A stretch of DNA of 64,000 nucleotides from SKLM01 sp964514285 (GCA_964514285.1 CAZEQC010000011.1:1-64000), one strand, 5' to 3'; counted from the first letter of the stretch, positions 1 through 12,307 are shown. Translations and numbers: made by a program. The notes: a model not told the origin generated them from the letters alone.

Positions 1-867
1 GCCTCCGAAGGCACGGCCGGTGTAGACCGGGTCGAGCAAGAGCCCCTCGGCCTGTGCCACCGTGTGAATGGCCTCGCGCTCCAGCTCGCCGACGACACCG
101 TAGCCGCCGCCGAGATAATGGTCGTTCACGATGAAGTCGTCGGGCTGGAAGCTGAGGTCGAGGGACAGGTGCTCTGCGGTAGAGGTGGTCAACTGGACCA
201 GCTTGTTCTTAAGAGTGGCCGCTTTTGGGTCGACGCTGATGCCCAAAACCTGGCCGTGGTAGCCGAACACGCGCGCGCCGAGGACGAGCCCGGCCTGGGT
301 CCCACCGCTGGAGGTGGCGAGCACGATGCGGTCGAAGGCGATGTCGCGCTGACTACATTGGCTGAGGACCTCGCGCATCGCTGCCACGTAGCCGCTGACA
401 CCGACCGAGTTACTGCCCCCATACGGCACCACGTAGGGACGGCGACCGTTCTCCTCAAGGTCGCGGGCCACGTCGGTCAGCTGACACTGAGGCTCTTCCC
501 CGGTCCAGACGACCTCTGCGCCCAGGAGTCGATCGAGCAGGAGGTTGCCCTGGACCTCTGATGATGCAGTGCCCCCCAGGACCAGCACGCGATCGAGCCC
601 GAACCTGGCGGCCGCCGCCGCGGTCTGGCGGGCGTGGTTCGACTGTGCGGCGCCACAGGTGATGACGGTGTCCGCCTCGTGCTCCAGCGCGTCGGCTATG
701 AGGAACTCCAGCTTGCGGGTCTTGTTTCCTCCGGTCGCCAGTCCGGTCTGATCGTCTCGCTTGACCCAGAGCTCCGGGCCGTCGAGCCGGGCTGTGAGGC
801 GAGGCAGCGGTTCGATGGGGGTGGGAAGATGTGCAATGGATACGCGCGGCAGAGCGTCTGTGACCAT
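1..867 (-). CDS. PLP-dependent D-cysteine desulfhydrase / ACC deaminase family enzyme (3' end outside window)
   Basis: This is a reading frame I translated by hand: it runs 289 codons without a stop from an ATG at 867 and leaves the window at base 1. A GGAGG lies seven bases before the ATG. The motif GGNKTRKLE near residue 49 holds the lysine that binds pyridoxal phosphate in this family. A QSNHARQ motif and a Gly/Thr-rich loop (TSSGGTQAG) match the substrate- and phosphate-binding segments of the TrpB-like fold. Relatives release sulfide, ammonia and pyruvate from D-cysteine, or deaminate aminocyclopropane-carboxylate or L-cysteate; the sequence does not decide which. Family members are about 330 residues, so roughly 40 are missing. 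It diverges from the subtilase gene at 987. Confidence 0.85.
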   Translation of the reverse strand, partial: MVTDALPRVSIAHLPTPIEPLPRLTARLDGPELWVKRDDQTGLATGGNKTRKLEFLIADALEHEADTVITCGAAQSNHARQTAAAAARFGLDRVLVLGGTASSEVQGNLLLDRLLGAEVVWTGEEPQCQLTDVARDLEENGRRPYVVPYGGSNSVGVSGYVAAMREVLSQCSQRDIAFDRIVLATSSGGTQAGLVLGARVFGYHGQVLGISVDPKAATLKNKLVQLTTSTAEHLSLDLSFQPDDFIVNDHYLGGGYGVVGELEREAIHTVAQAEGLLLDPVYTGRAFGG

Positions 868-924
868 CTCGATGCCTCCTGTTGTACTGCAGTCAGTCAG
901 TTTCCTGTCATGGCGTCGTCAATG

Positions 925-930
925 TATAAT
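925..930 (+). promoter_or_regulatory. Candidate -10 box for the large subtilase gene
   Basis: A perfect TATAAT lies 56 bases before the chosen ATG at 987. No convincing -35 box stands 16-18 bases upstream, so the call is tentative. Confidence 0.4.
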
Positions 931-986
931 AACGTGGATTGCACTCGACTTACACGTTCTTGGACCCCGGTGGTGAAGGGAGAGAG

Positions 987-3900
987 ATGAACAGGTTTCA
1001 TCGACTTGGCCGTATGATACTCCTATTCTCGTTTTTGGCAAATGGCTTAGCTGTTGGTCACGTCGGCGCAACCGTTGAGGAACGCTCCTCTTCCGGTCGG
1101 ATGGACCAGATGACGACGTCCAGCGAGGCGATTTCTTCTGGGCGCTCCATCCAGCCGTGGAGGGGGGACATGACTTCGTATAGTGAATACCAGAGAACAC
1201 AACCACCGACCCCTCTGAAGCCTGACGCCCGGCGTGCTCTGGACGAGGCTGAAGATGATGAGATGATTCGCGTCATCTTGACGATGCGAGGTCCAGGGCG
1301 GGGCAGTGACGGGGACACGACAGCGTCAAACAGAGCAGCGAACACAGTTGAGGCCCGTCGGGCGCTGGTCTCCAGGCTCAAGGCGAGGGCGGAGAAGGCT
1401 CAGGCGGCGGTCCGTTCGTATCTGGAAGGAGAGAGGGCGGCGGGGCGGGTATCGTCGTATCAGTCCCTCTGGATCACGAACGCGATCGCCGTAGATGCGT
1501 CCCCAGCGGTGATCCGCGCACTGGCCCACCATCCCTCTGTCGCCAGCGTCGACCTCGATCATTGGCGTCAGTGGGTCACGGCGGAGAGGCCGGGCTCTGG
1601 AGCGCGGATTGGAGGGCTGGAGGCCGTGTCTGGACGGGGAAGCGAGGGAGGAGAGACGGCCTCACCCGCGGCGTGGAACGTCTCCCTTATCCGTGCCGAT
1701 GAGGTTTGGCATACACTGCGGATCTCGGGTACTGGTGCGGTAGTGGCCGGAATGGATACCGGTGTGGACTGGTTCCATCCATCTCTGCGGAGCAACTACC
1801 GCGGTTACCACAACCAAGGCCTCTCGGATCACGCCCATAGCTGGTTCGACGCCACGGGGGCTGGGGCCCTCTATCCGGTGGACGGTCACGGCCACGGCAG
1901 CCACACGTTGGGGACCATTGTGGGCAAAGATGGGATCGGCGTCGCTCCTGGCGCGCAGTGGATCGGCGTGCGGGTTCTCAACAATCAGGGATATGGCTAC
2001 GATTCTTGGATCCACGCCGGCTTCCAGTGGCTGCTGGCGCCGGGCGGAGATCCCTCCAAGGCGCCGGCGGTCGTGAACTGCTCGTGGGGCAACGAGAACG
2101 CCTATCAGACAACTTTTCAGGGTGATCTGCGAGCGATTCGAGCTGCAGGTATCCTCCCGGTGTTCTCCAACGGGAACGGAGGGCCTGATAGAGGATCGTT
2201 GAGCTCCCCGGCATCCCTGCCTGAGGCCTTTGCTGTGGGCGCCATTGACTCGTACGACAACGTCGCTCGTTTCTCGGCTCGAGGCCCCTCACCCTGGGGC
2301 GATACGCGGCCTCACGTGGTAGCACCGGGGGTGGACGTGCGATCCAGCACGCCAGGAGGGGCGTATGCATCGATGGAGGGCACGTCGATGGCGGCCCCGC
2401 ACGTTTCGGGTGTGGCGGCGATGCTCCGTTCGATAAGCCCTACTCTGAGCATCACGCACACGACGTACGTGATCACCAGCACTGCCGTGCCCTTGAGCCA
2501 AGAGATCCCGAACAACGACTCGGGCTGGGGTCGGGTCGATGCCTTTGCGGCGCTGGCGGCGCTGACGCAGCCAGGCTTCATCAGCGGCAAGGTGACCAGC
2601 ACGTCAGGCAGCGAGGATGAAGCTCCCCGTCCGGTGGCAGGGGCGGTGGTGACCGCCGCGTGCCGCGGCGGCGGTGGAGGCACTGCGGTCGCCTCCGACG
2701 ATGGGCTCTACCGTTTGGCGATCGCCCCGGGGATCTACGACGTGAGAGCATCAGCCTTTGGTCACGAGCCTGAAGTCGCCTGGGGTATCTCGGTCATAAC
2801 GGACACCACGACGACGAGTAACTTCACCCTGACGCCGAAACCGAGCGGGGATCTGCGGGTGGGAGTCGTCGATGAGGCCAGCGGAGAGCCAATAACGGCG
2901 ACCGTTAAGGTGGTGGGGGCGCCTCGCGAAAGCACGGCCTATTCGCCGACCTTCCGGCTGCCGGCCGGCGACTACGTCGTGCGCGCTCGTCGTCTCGGCT
3001 ATCGCGTGATGACCGCGACTGTTGCTATCACGGCTGAGGAGACGACCCGCGTCGATCTGGTTTTGCCACGTGCTCCGTCGATTCTGCTGATTGACAGCGG
3101 GGGATGGACCTACGATAGCGAGATCGCTTACTACCGACAGGCTTTGGACGATCTGCGTTACGCCTATGACGAGTGGCCCGTTCGAAATCTGGAGGAGGAC
3201 GTTCCCGCGGACTCGGATCTGGTGCCCTACGATGTCGTGGTGTGGAGTGCGCCGCAAGATGCGCCAGGCATCATCGGGGCCGGAGATGCCTTGAGCCACT
3301 ACCTGGAGCAGGGTGGACGGTTTTTCCTGTCGGGGCAAGACGTAGGCTTCTGGGACGGCGGCGGGGCCGGGTATGAGTGGAGCCCGTACTACCGCCGTGA
3401 CTTGAAGGTTCGGTTCGTCGACGACGATGCGCCCACGAGGGTGCTGATGGGGCAGGAAGACGACATCTTCTCCGGAAGGACGATCACGATCACCGGGGCC
3501 GGCGGTGCAGACAATCAAGATCACCCGGACGTGATAGCGGTCGCCGACAGCGACGCGGCCACCCCGGTGTTGAGGTATGAAAGCGATGGGTGTGGCGGCG
3601 TGCGGGTAGGCACTTGTCTCGACTATCGGGCCCTCTATCTACCGTTTGGCTTCGAGGCCATCAACGAACGTCTTGCACGCCGAGAGGTGATGGAACGTTC
3701 CCTGGCGTGGCTCATAGGTTCACCTCCTCGCGCTGGCCTCGAGCTGCTTCCCGGAACACAACTGAGCATCAGTTCGTCAGGCTCCTCTGTCACCCACACG
3801 GTTCGCCTTCGACACCTGGGCCAGAGAGGGCGTCGCGATCACGTGAGCCTGGCGCTGGAGGGGGCGTCTTGGCCCACCGCCTTGAGCCATGCGTCGATCT

Positions 3901-5482
3901 CGCTGTCGCCGTGTGCGTCGGCCACGATCACGGTGAGCGTCACCGTTCCGATAACGGCGGCGCTGGATCAGCACGACACGGTGACCCTGACCGCCCGATC
4001 CTTGCTGTCGCCGACAGTGATAGCCCGTGCCAGGCTGACGTCGAAGACGCCAGCGCCGATCCTTCTGGTGGACGATGATCGATGGTATGACCAACAGGCG
4101 ACGTACAGGGAAGCGATGTCGAGGGCGGGCCTGAGATATGACGTGTGGGAGACCGCCAAGGACCGAGGGGGGCATGGCCCAGGTCCCACGGAGAAAACCT
4201 TGGGACAGTATCCAGTGGTCGTCTGGTGGACGGGTTATGATTGGTACGCGCCTCTGACCCAGGTCGAGGAAGCGACTCTGGGAGCGTATCTCGACGACGG
4301 TGGAAGGCTGATGCTGTCGTCGCAGGATTTCCTCTACCATCACCACGATGAGCCGTTCGCTCAGCGATACCTAGGGGTCCTGACCTACACCGAGGACATC
4401 ACCCCGACCCACGTCGAGGGTGTCACCGACGATCCGGTTGGGACCGGCTTCGGGCCTTGGCCCCTCGACTACCCGGATGGATACCAGAACTGGTCCGACG
4501 GCGTCGTGCCGGTCAACGACGTCGGGGTTTCGTTCCGGGATCAGGATCGGCACGGCGTGGCGCTCACGCGGCGCGAGGCACAGTATGCCTCGCTCTTCCT
4601 GGCGTTCCCTTTCGAGGCGCTGCCGCAGGAGGCACAGGTCTCGACCGCCCGGCAAGCGCTAGGATGGCTCTCCTGGCTGGGCCGTTCTACCTTTGAGGTG
4701 GAGCCGAGCAGCGTCGTGCCTGGCGCAGGGGTCACTTACACGCTCTCCCTGCAGAACGACGGCATGGATGCGGTGACCGCGTCGGTGTCGAACACGCTGC
4801 CCACAGGGCTGGTCATCGAGCCTGGGTCTCTACTTGGTCCTGGGCGCTACGACCCAACTGACGATCGGGTTTCCTGGAGGGGGACCGTCCGGCCGGGCCA
4901 GACGGTCCGTTTCAGCTATCGGGCTCGCGTGCTGAGTGGGACGCTTCCTCTCTCGTTGGTGAATACGGCCGAGATCCATCTTGAGGATCATCAGATCTCA
5001 TTCGACCGGAGCGCGGTTCTGGGCGTCAACGCCCCGGAGCTGTCGCAGTCTGCCTTCGGGTGTGTCCCGTCGGTGGTGCGGCCGGGGAAGTCGTCGACGT
5101 GTACGATGACGCTTCACAACAGCGGGACAAAGGACGCGCAGACGGTCACGGCGATGGTCTATCCCCCAGGACAGTTCGCCGTATCGGAAGGGTCGCTGTG
5201 GACGAGCAAGGGCGGCGTGGAGACCAGGGGGCCGGCGCTGTTCTGGTCCGGCCCCTTGAGCGTGGATGGGGCAGCAACACTGCGGTTCCGGCTCGAGATG
5301 CCGTCCAGCCCTGTGTGGGAGATCCGGTACGGGGTGGCCTTCATCGACGATGGGGCAGGGGGCCTTTGGGAGAGGCCGACTTGGTTGACGGTCCAGCCCT
5401 GGACGGTCTACCTCCCGTGGGTCACGGCACGTAGGGAGGAAGCCGCCGCGCAGGGCGTCGGGGTGGGCAACGGGGTCAAGGC

Positions 5483-5504
<22 letters not shown>
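987..5504 (+). CDS. Large secreted multidomain S8 (subtilisin-like) serine protease
   Basis: A 1505-residue exported subtilase. The ATG at 987 is preferred over the in-frame ATG at 939 because it follows a purine-rich GAAGGGAGAGAG and begins a clean signal peptide. Residues of roughly 85-200 look like an I9-type inhibitory prodomain. The catalytic triad is visible as Asp257 (MDTGVD), His303 (HGSH) and Ser467 (GTSMAAPH), with the oxyanion Asn near 397. A carboxypeptidase-regulatory-like beta domain follows at about 545-690. Two related alpha/beta modules begin with ILLID (near 698) and ILLVD (near 1024). Two DUF11-like beta domains follow to the end, where there is no clear membrane anchor. 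It probably degrades extracellular protein. Its 3' end overlaps the next gene, read from the other strand, by 22 bases. Confidence 0.9.
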
Positions 5505-6898
<1,394 letters not shown>

Positions 6899-6946
6899 AT
6901 TTCTACCCAAGGAAGGTGGTTAGAGTCTGTTTACGCACAAGAACAG

Positions 6947-6976
6947 GCGCCTGGTCACCAGGCTGTGACCAGGCGC
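6947..6976 (-). terminator. Hairpin terminator after the LysM gene
   Basis: Perfect 11-base inverted repeat (arms 6947-6957 and 6966-6976, loop of 8) just beyond the stop of the LysM gene. On the minus strand it is followed by a modestly T-rich TTCTTGT stretch. Confidence 0.6.
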
Positions 6977-6998
6977 TGACACGAAGAGGGAGCTAACG

Positions 6999-7457
6999 CT
7001 AGGGGATGCAGAGGGTTTGGCCCAGCTGGACGTAGTTCATGTTGGCGATGCCATTGCACTGGGCGACGTGCCACATACTGACGCCGTAGTGGAGCGAGAT
7101 ACGATAGAGGTTCTCGCCGCCCGTCACCGTGTGGTAGTAGCGGCACGTGCAGCCATATGGATACCCCGGCCAGTAGGGGGGATAGTAGGGATGCCAAGTG
7201 CCCCACCAGTAGCCGTAGGCGTCGGGGATCGCCAGGACTTGCCATGGATAGATGACGTTGGGATTGACGATCCCGTTATACGAGGCGATGGCCATGGGCG
7301 AGACGCCATAGTGGCGGCCGATGGAGGATAGCGTCTCCCCTGGCCTGACGGTGTGATAGGCGATGATGTGCCATTCATTTGGCCTGGCGTGAGCCGATGA
7401 AGAGGCGAGGACGACCAGGAACAGGGCGATAACCGCAGCAACGAGTACCTTTCGCAT
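6999..7457 (-). CDS. Secreted protein with two LysM domains
   Basis: A 152-residue exported protein. A signal peptide ends near SSAHA, and two LysM modules follow at about 31-78 and 109-152. Each starts YHTV, followed by a G-E-N/T-L pair, and ends in an A/C-IP motif, with an N-G-I in the middle. LysM domains bind N-acetylglucosamine polymers such as peptidoglycan or chitin-like glycans. The segment between them is rich in Tyr, Trp and Pro. There is no catalytic domain, so it probably decorates or organises the cell envelope. A GGAGG stands five bases before the ATG. It is probably monocistronic, with its own promoter and terminator. Confidence 0.9.
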   Translation of the reverse strand: MRKVLVAAVIALFLVVLASSSAHARPNEWHIIAYHTVRPGETLSSIGRHYGVSPMAIASYNGIVNPNVIYPWQVLAIPDAYGYWWGTWHPYYPPYWPGYPYGCTCRYYHTVTGGENLYRISLHYGVSMWHVAQCNGIANMNYVQLGQTLCIP

Positions 7458-7507
7458 AGGAGCCTCCTACGTATAAGTAGACGGTGACCAGAACGTACCC
7501 TATTCCC

Positions 7508-7536
7508 ATTATACACGATTTTGCCATGTATTTCAA
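7508..7536 (-). promoter_or_regulatory. Promoter of the LysM gene
   Basis: On the minus strand, TTGAAA (7531-7536) and TATAAT (7508-7513) are separated by 17 bases. The expected transcript start is near 7501, giving a leader of about 43 bases. Confidence 0.65.
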
Positions 7537-7585
7537 TACCCACTGCAAACACGTTTACGACATCAACAGAGCATGTCCACGCTAT

Positions 7586-8173
7586 CTATGTCGGTGGTCT
7601 GGGTCCGGCCATCCGAGATGAGCGTCGCCGTCGGCGATACCACCAGGCGAACAAGGAGAGACCGGTGACGATGAGCGCCAGCACCAGGTACGGGGCGACG
7701 ACGGCCAACAACGAGGTTACGAAGGAGATGACGTCCTCGACCGTGCTCACAATAGGATTGCCGATCCCGGCAGTGGTGGCTGTGACGACGGGGCGCCCGC
7801 CGGACTTGGCAGCGTGCACCCCTCCAGCCACGACGACGCCGCAGAGAGCAGCGAGCACAGGGTGGAGGCCGATCACCTTGGTGGAAGCGGCGAAGAGCAT
7901 GGCGCCAGCCGCAGGCCGGATGAAGGTGTGTATGACGTCGTTTGCTGTGTCTACAGCGGGTATCTTATCTACCAAGATCTCGATGACCATCAGTACGCCC
8001 AGGGTGCCGATCACCCACCAGCTGCTCAACGCGTCATAGGGCTCGTTGAGGGTGACGAGCGACGAGACGCGGGACAGGAGAGCGACGATGAAGAGGGGGA
8101 TGTAGGCGTTGAGGCCCGCTGCTGTGGCCAGACCGAAGGCCGTAGCAAGGCTGAGGAAGGCTTGCGCCGTCAC
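7586..8173 (-). CDS. DUF4126 family membrane protein
   Basis: A 195-residue hydrophobic protein with about five membrane segments, matching the DUF4126 family by its AAGLNAYIPL start, the conserved VDKIPAVD motif and a GGxVHAAKSGGRP loop. The function of the family is not established. I start it at the GTG at 8173, which has a GAGG five bases upstream and follows the previous stop by a few bases. A longer reading from 8227 would overlap the upstream gene. It ends in a short basic cytoplasmic tail (WWYRRRRR). It is translationally coupled to the DUF4013 gene before it. Confidence 0.8.
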   Translation of the reverse strand: MTAQAFLSLATAFGLATAAGLNAYIPLFIVALLSRVSSLVTLNEPYDALSSWWVIGTLGVLMVIEILVDKIPAVDTANDVIHTFIRPAAGAMLFAASTKVIGLHPVLAALCGVVVAGGVHAAKSGGRPVVTATTAGIGNPIVSTVEDVISFVTSLLAVVAPYLVLALIVTGLSLFAWWYRRRRRSSRMAGPRPPT

Positions 8174-8180
8174 GGGGGCC

Positions 8181-8906
8181 TCACACGTAAGATGTGGCAG
8201 CGCCGGTGTCGCGAGCAATCTGCCCATACAAATGAGCGGCGAAGACCATCAACCAGACACCGACAGGCACCATAACCAGCCCAAGAAGGGCGGCCACCAT
8301 CCACCCACAGATGGGAACCAGGCTCAAGACGCCGATGACGCCGCTCAGGACGGTGGTGATGACGAGGGCCACGGCCCAGACGAGAAGCTGGGCGATGATG
8401 ATGGGCCCGATGTGGTCGAAGAGGAAGCGGAAGACCTCTCCAAAGCGCAGACAGGCGCCCAGCGTGCCGGTCTCCGCAAATCGAATCTGAAGGACGGGGG
8501 TGATAACCCAGAGCGCCAGGGCGTAAAGAAGGATGAGACACCCAAGACCCGCGCTGACGAGCCCTGCTATGCTGGTGAGGATGGTGGTTAGATCCTGGTT
8601 ATCGCCTGCAGCGGCGGGGAGAATCCAGGCCAGGCTGATAGGGCAGATGAGGATGAGGAGAGGAATCGAGTAGATCAGCGTGGCTACCCAGAACAAGAGG
8701 CCGTCTACGAAGTATTCCCCCAGCCTGTCCCAGGTTGGCAAGGGGCGCTGGTTGCCTGCCTCAACGTTTCGCAGGACGGCAATGGCGTAGCCAGTGAGGA
8801 CTGCCCCGCCGAACAGGGGAATGATGGAGATGACTGCGCCCACGAGGAGCTTGCCGATCCATTGATCGTCCTCAAAGGCGAACCTGATGGCTTCACCGAC
8901 GTTCAT
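8181..8906 (-). CDS. DUF4013 family membrane protein
   Basis: A 241-residue integral membrane protein resembling DUF4013. It starts MNVGEAIRFAFED, followed by a glycine-rich first membrane helix and the PLPTWDRLGEYFVDGL segment typical of the family. About six hydrophobic segments can be seen. The biochemical role is unknown. A strong AGGAGG lies upstream of the ATG. It forms a two-gene unit with the DUF4126 gene, separated by seven bases. Confidence 0.8.
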   Translation of the reverse strand: MNVGEAIRFAFEDDQWIGKLLVGAVISIIPLFGGAVLTGYAIAVLRNVEAGNQRPLPTWDRLGEYFVDGLLFWVATLIYSIPLLILICPISLAWILPAAAGDNQDLTTILTSIAGLVSAGLGCLILLYALALWVITPVLQIRFAETGTLGACLRFGEVFRFLFDHIGPIIIAQLLVWAVALVITTVLSGVIGVLSLVPICGWMVAALLGLVMVPVGVWLMVFAAHLYGQIARDTGAATSYV

Positions 8907-9114
8907 TGCTGCTTCCTCCTCTACTGTATGGTCGTGTGACTTGGATCGTCACGGCGTTGTTGCACGCCTGTGAGGTCTGGGCGGATCAAGCCCAGACGAT
9001 CTGGGGCTGTGTGGTCGATGACACCGGGTTCTCTTGCACCCATCTCGGGTGTAGAAGAGATCCCTGCGGTGTTGATGACTACACTATATCATCGAAACGC
9101 CGAGGATGCAACTT

Positions 9115-9921
9115 CTACTGCAGCTCTGGTATACCATCGAGCGTGCCGGTGAGGGTGTATCGTATTACGTCGATGAGGCCGACCTGGAGGAGGCTGAGGA
9201 GTAGGCCCATAGCGATGGGTACGAGAGCTTGGCGCCAGGTCTCGGCACTGTTGTCGCGGCCGGTGATAATCAACGCAATGACCGCGTTGACGCTGGTCAA
9301 CAGCGTGAGCACGGCGGTGGCGCTAAGGATCGCCAGGGGGTAGAGTAGAAACGCCCGGCGCGAGAGCACAGTGCCCACCAGAGCAGCCTCCATCAGGAGG
9401 AGGAGCACAAGGTCACGGAAACTGCGAATGCTGGGGCGATCGTCGGGAACCCGCCATAGGCTGACGTTGAAGACGGGATAGATGAGGGCACTCATCGTCA
9501 GGCCGTTCAACGAGCCCGTGATCAAGCGGAGCGTGTTGGTGGGCTCATAGATGTGGGCGCCGCCGAGAAGAGCGAGGTAGGAGTTCAAGCCATCTCCCGC
9601 CCACAGGAGGGTGAATCCAATCAGAACAGCCAGGACGGGGAAAGGCGGCAGCGCCGAGGCCTTCCGACGTCGAAGGACAACGGCCTGTCCAAAGAGACCC
9701 ATTAGAGCGCCAAGAAAGGTCCCGGTGCAGCGAGCACAAAGGGGCAGGTGAGATCCGCCAATGGCGAGGGAGTGGGACTCAATTTGGTGGCAGACAGCGT
9801 AGCCAACGAGATCGGCTTTCCTCAGGATGGGGGCGGGAGTAGCGAGGAAGACGACGATCAACGTGAGGACGAGAAGCCCTCCTGTGAGCCACGGCAGCCA
9901 GCGTTGGTTATCAGATATCAT
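9115..9921 (-). CDS. DUF2085 family membrane protein
   Basis: A 268-residue membrane protein with about seven hydrophobic segments. The motif YAVCHQIESHS followed by LPLCARCTGTFLGA is the cysteine/histidine signature of DUF2085; those residues could bind a metal, but the function is unknown. The ATG at 9921 is chosen over an in-frame TTG at 9933. No Shine-Dalgarno is visible, and a TATAAT at 9933-9938 lies so close that the message may be nearly leaderless. It is transcribed divergently from the glycosidase-like gene. Confidence 0.75.
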   Translation of the reverse strand: MISDNQRWLPWLTGGLLVLTLIVVFLATPAPILRKADLVGYAVCHQIESHSLAIGGSHLPLCARCTGTFLGALMGLFGQAVVLRRRKASALPPFPVLAVLIGFTLLWAGDGLNSYLALLGGAHIYEPTNTLRLITGSLNGLTMSALIYPVFNVSLWRVPDDRPSIRSFRDLVLLLLMEAALVGTVLSRRAFLLYPLAILSATAVLTLLTSVNAVIALIITGRDNSAETWRQALVPIAMGLLLSLLQVGLIDVIRYTLTGTLDGIPELQ

Positions 9922-9932
9922 TTCGTATAGCA

Positions 9933-9938
9933 ATTATA
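9933..9938 (-). promoter_or_regulatory. Candidate -10 box giving a near-leaderless DUF2085 message
   Basis: A perfect TATAAT on the minus strand ends 11 bases before the ATG at 9921. Transcription starting 6-7 bases downstream would leave only about five untranslated bases. The -35 region is poor. Confidence 0.4.
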
Positions 9939-10006
9939 CAACACCCAAACAGAACCAACTCATACAACCGAACTGATCGCTGCGCCTCATTGTAGTCGAT
10001 GGTCAC

Positions 10007-10067
10007 TTTGTGTCAACTACACAAACCAAGCGTCCGGCTATCTCCGATCCACCAATCGTGGTAGAAT
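10007..10067 (+). promoter_or_regulatory. Inverted repeat and extended -10 upstream of the glycosidase-like gene
   Basis: A perfect inverted repeat (TTTGTGT at 10007-10013, ACACAAA at 10019-10025) precedes an extended -10 box, TGG-TAGAAT, whose hexamer is 10062-10067. The repeat could be an operator shared with the divergent DUF2085 gene. No clear -35 is seen. Confidence 0.4.
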
Positions 10068-10112
10068 GAAAGAACGTTGCTTCAACGCCAGTCAATCTGG
10101 AGGACCTTAGTG

Positions 10113-12281
10113 ATGAATCATAGATCGCGGTTGACCCTATCTGGTAGTATCCTCTTTCTCTTGCTCAGTGCGTTGCTCAGCGCCAGCGTAGCGGACGCTG
10201 TGCACGTCGCGCCGCTACCACCGGTGGAGGATACGGATGGGCGAGGGGGAATCTGCTTCTCCCATTACCCGGGAGATCCGGATCGGCCTTACCTGCCATT
10301 GGCAAAAAATGCGGGCTCGCGTTGGGATCGATTCGACTTCAACTGGCCAAACATTGAGAAGGACCAGGGGGAATGGCACTTTGACGGCTACGACGATCTA
10401 GTTCAGGATATGAGCAACACAGGCATCAACGTGGTCGGGATTCTGCTGTGGACACCGTCGTGGGCGGCCACAGGACGCCAGCACGCGCTGCCTCTATCAC
10501 GTCCGGAGGAGAAGCCATCAGGCTGGTACGCGCCTTCCCTGCTGGCGCCGCAGGCATCTTCAGCCTCAGCGTCGTCGCCCCCACAAGGCCTCTACGAAGA
10601 GTGGCACGATTGGACGGCATCCGATGGCGACCCCATCAACTACTGGGGGCGATACGTTCACACCATCGTCTCCCGCTACAGCGATCCGACACGCTTCACC
10701 AGGCCGGTCAAGCACTGGGAGATCTGGAACGAGGTAGACGACGGAGCCTGGAATTACTTCTGGACGGGGAGCGAGGCGGACTACGCTCAACTCCTCAAAG
10801 TGGGGTATCAAGCGACGAAGGACGCCTGCCCGGACTGCACCGTCCTCTACGCAGGATTGCTCTACTGGGCAGATCAGCGCTATTTCGAGCGGGTGCTCGA
10901 CATTCTGAACGACGACGCAGGTGCACCTGCCAACGACTACTACTTCGACGTGATGTCGCTGCACCTCTACAGTCGGAGTTCGACGACGTACGACGTCGTG
11001 AATGACGTACGATCTCGCGTAGAAGAGCTCACCTCTGACCATCCGATATGGCTGACGGAGACTGGCGTCCCAGTATGGGGTGACGAATCGGTAGACATCT
11101 ATCGCAACAGATACGACTATGCCGCGACGCAAGACGAGGCGGCCGCCTACGTCATTCAATCGTACGCCAACGCCTGGGCCTCGGGGGTTGAACGGTACTT
11201 CTTCTTCCGCGCTAACGATCAGGATATGACGGAGTCCTTCGGTCTGATGAGGAACGACCAATCCTATCGACCGAGCTACCTGGCCTACCAGGTGGCAACG
11301 AGCCACCTCGTGACCCCCACCATGGTGACGAACTGGACCTACAACAACGGCGTGCGGCGGGTCACGCTGTGGGGCACGCCGGAAGGCAAGGTGAGCGTCT
11401 TGTGGAACGAGAGGCCGCAGGCGCAGCGCTTCCACTACGAGGCGACCCTCCCAAGGGCCACGCGGATCGATCAGCGCGGCGTCGTCCAGATCCTGGAATC
11501 CGCGGACGGCAGATACGAGATCGATCTTCCTGGAGCGACCGCCAACCTGGTGACGAATCCTGACGACTACATTATCGGGGGTGAGCCCTACCTGGTCATC
11601 GAGGAGGACACCGTGGCGCCCAGCGAGGTCGCGTTGGATCCGCTTCCCGCGACGACCTACTCCGACACGGTCGTCGTCTCCTGGAGCGCAAGCGACGCAT
11701 CGGCCGGCATCTGGGGCGTCGACCTGCAGATGCGGGAGGGAGCTGGTGGCGAATGGTCAGATTGGCTCGGACTTGCGGAGACAGAGGGCACCTGGTCAGC
11801 GGCCTACGCGTCCGGCGAGGATGAGACGCTCTACTGCTTCCGCGCTCGAGCCTGGGACCGGGCAGGGAACATAGGTCCGTGGCCCGATGAAGAACGCTGC
11901 ACGCGGCTCCAATTGGAACGGGAGGTGCACTTGAGCGTGGGGCCTGTCTTTGGAGATGGGAACAACAACGGCACCTGGAACTCGCCCGATGAGCAGGCCC
12001 TTGACAACGTAACGTTTCGGCTTCTCGATGAGGCTGGCTCGGACGTCCTTCCCCCAAGTTGCGGTCAAGCCTGGAGCACGACAGCGACGCTGAGGGCCGG
12101 CGCGTACACTATTCTGGTTCAGCCCGAGGACTGGCACACACCGCCGCCTGGGTGGCTGCCGAGACGCCTGTCGGTGGCGGTGACCGGTGGGGAAGCTCCT
12201 CTGTCCATCGAACATAGCCCTGTGGGCCTGCCCCCACACCGCTCCAGCAGTTACCTCCCCCTCATGGCTTGGGACAGTTGA
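10113..12281 (+). CDS. Secreted glycoside hydrolase-like (TIM barrel) protein with Ig-like tail
   Basis: A 722-residue exported protein. The ATG at 10113 has a GGAGGA nine bases upstream; the TTG at 10077 in the same frame is less likely. After the signal peptide, residues of about 50-420 look like a clan GH-A TIM barrel. HWEIWNE places a candidate acid/base at Glu207 and IWLTETG a candidate nucleophile at Glu316, as in GH39/GH5-like enzymes. A beta-rich domain follows. A fibronectin/Ig-like segment at about 510-620 contains VVSWSASD and RAWDRAGN, and a final domain resembles an SdrD-B-like fold (FGDGNNNGTW). The substrate is not predictable. The gene for another surface protein follows 26 bases later. 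Confidence 0.8.
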   Translation: MNHRSRLTLSGSILFLLLSALLSASVADAVHVAPLPPVEDTDGRGGICFSHYPGDPDRPYLPLAKNAGSRWDRFDFNWPNIEKDQGEWHFDGYDDLVQDMSNTGINVVGILLWTPSWAATGRQHALPLSRPEEKPSGWYAPSLLAPQASSASASSPPQGLYEEWHDWTASDGDPINYWGRYVHTIVSRYSDPTRFTRPVKHWEIWNEVDDGAWNYFWTGSEADYAQLLKVGYQATKDACPDCTVLYAGLLYWADQRYFERVLDILNDDAGAPANDYYFDVMSLHLYSRSSTTYDVVNDVRSRVEELTSDHPIWLTETGVPVWGDESVDIYRNRYDYAATQDEAAAYVIQSYANAWASGVERYFFFRANDQDMTESFGLMRNDQSYRPSYLAYQVATSHLVTPTMVTNWTYNNGVRRVTLWGTPEGKVSVLWNERPQAQRFHYEATLPRATRIDQRGVVQILESADGRYEIDLPGATANLVTNPDDYIIGGEPYLVIEEDTVAPSEVALDPLPATTYSDTVVVSWSASDASAGIWGVDLQMREGAGGEWSDWLGLAETEGTWSAAYASGEDETLYCFRARAWDRAGNIGPWPDEERCTRLQLEREVHLSVGPVFGDGNNNGTWNSPDEQALDNVTFRLLDEAGSDVLPPSCGQAWSTTATLRAGAYTILVQPEDWHTPPPGWLPRRLSVAVTGGEAPLSIEHSPVGLPPHRSSSYLPLMAWDS

Positions 12282-12307
12282 GACTAATGAGGTTGTAGCA
12301 CCAGGGT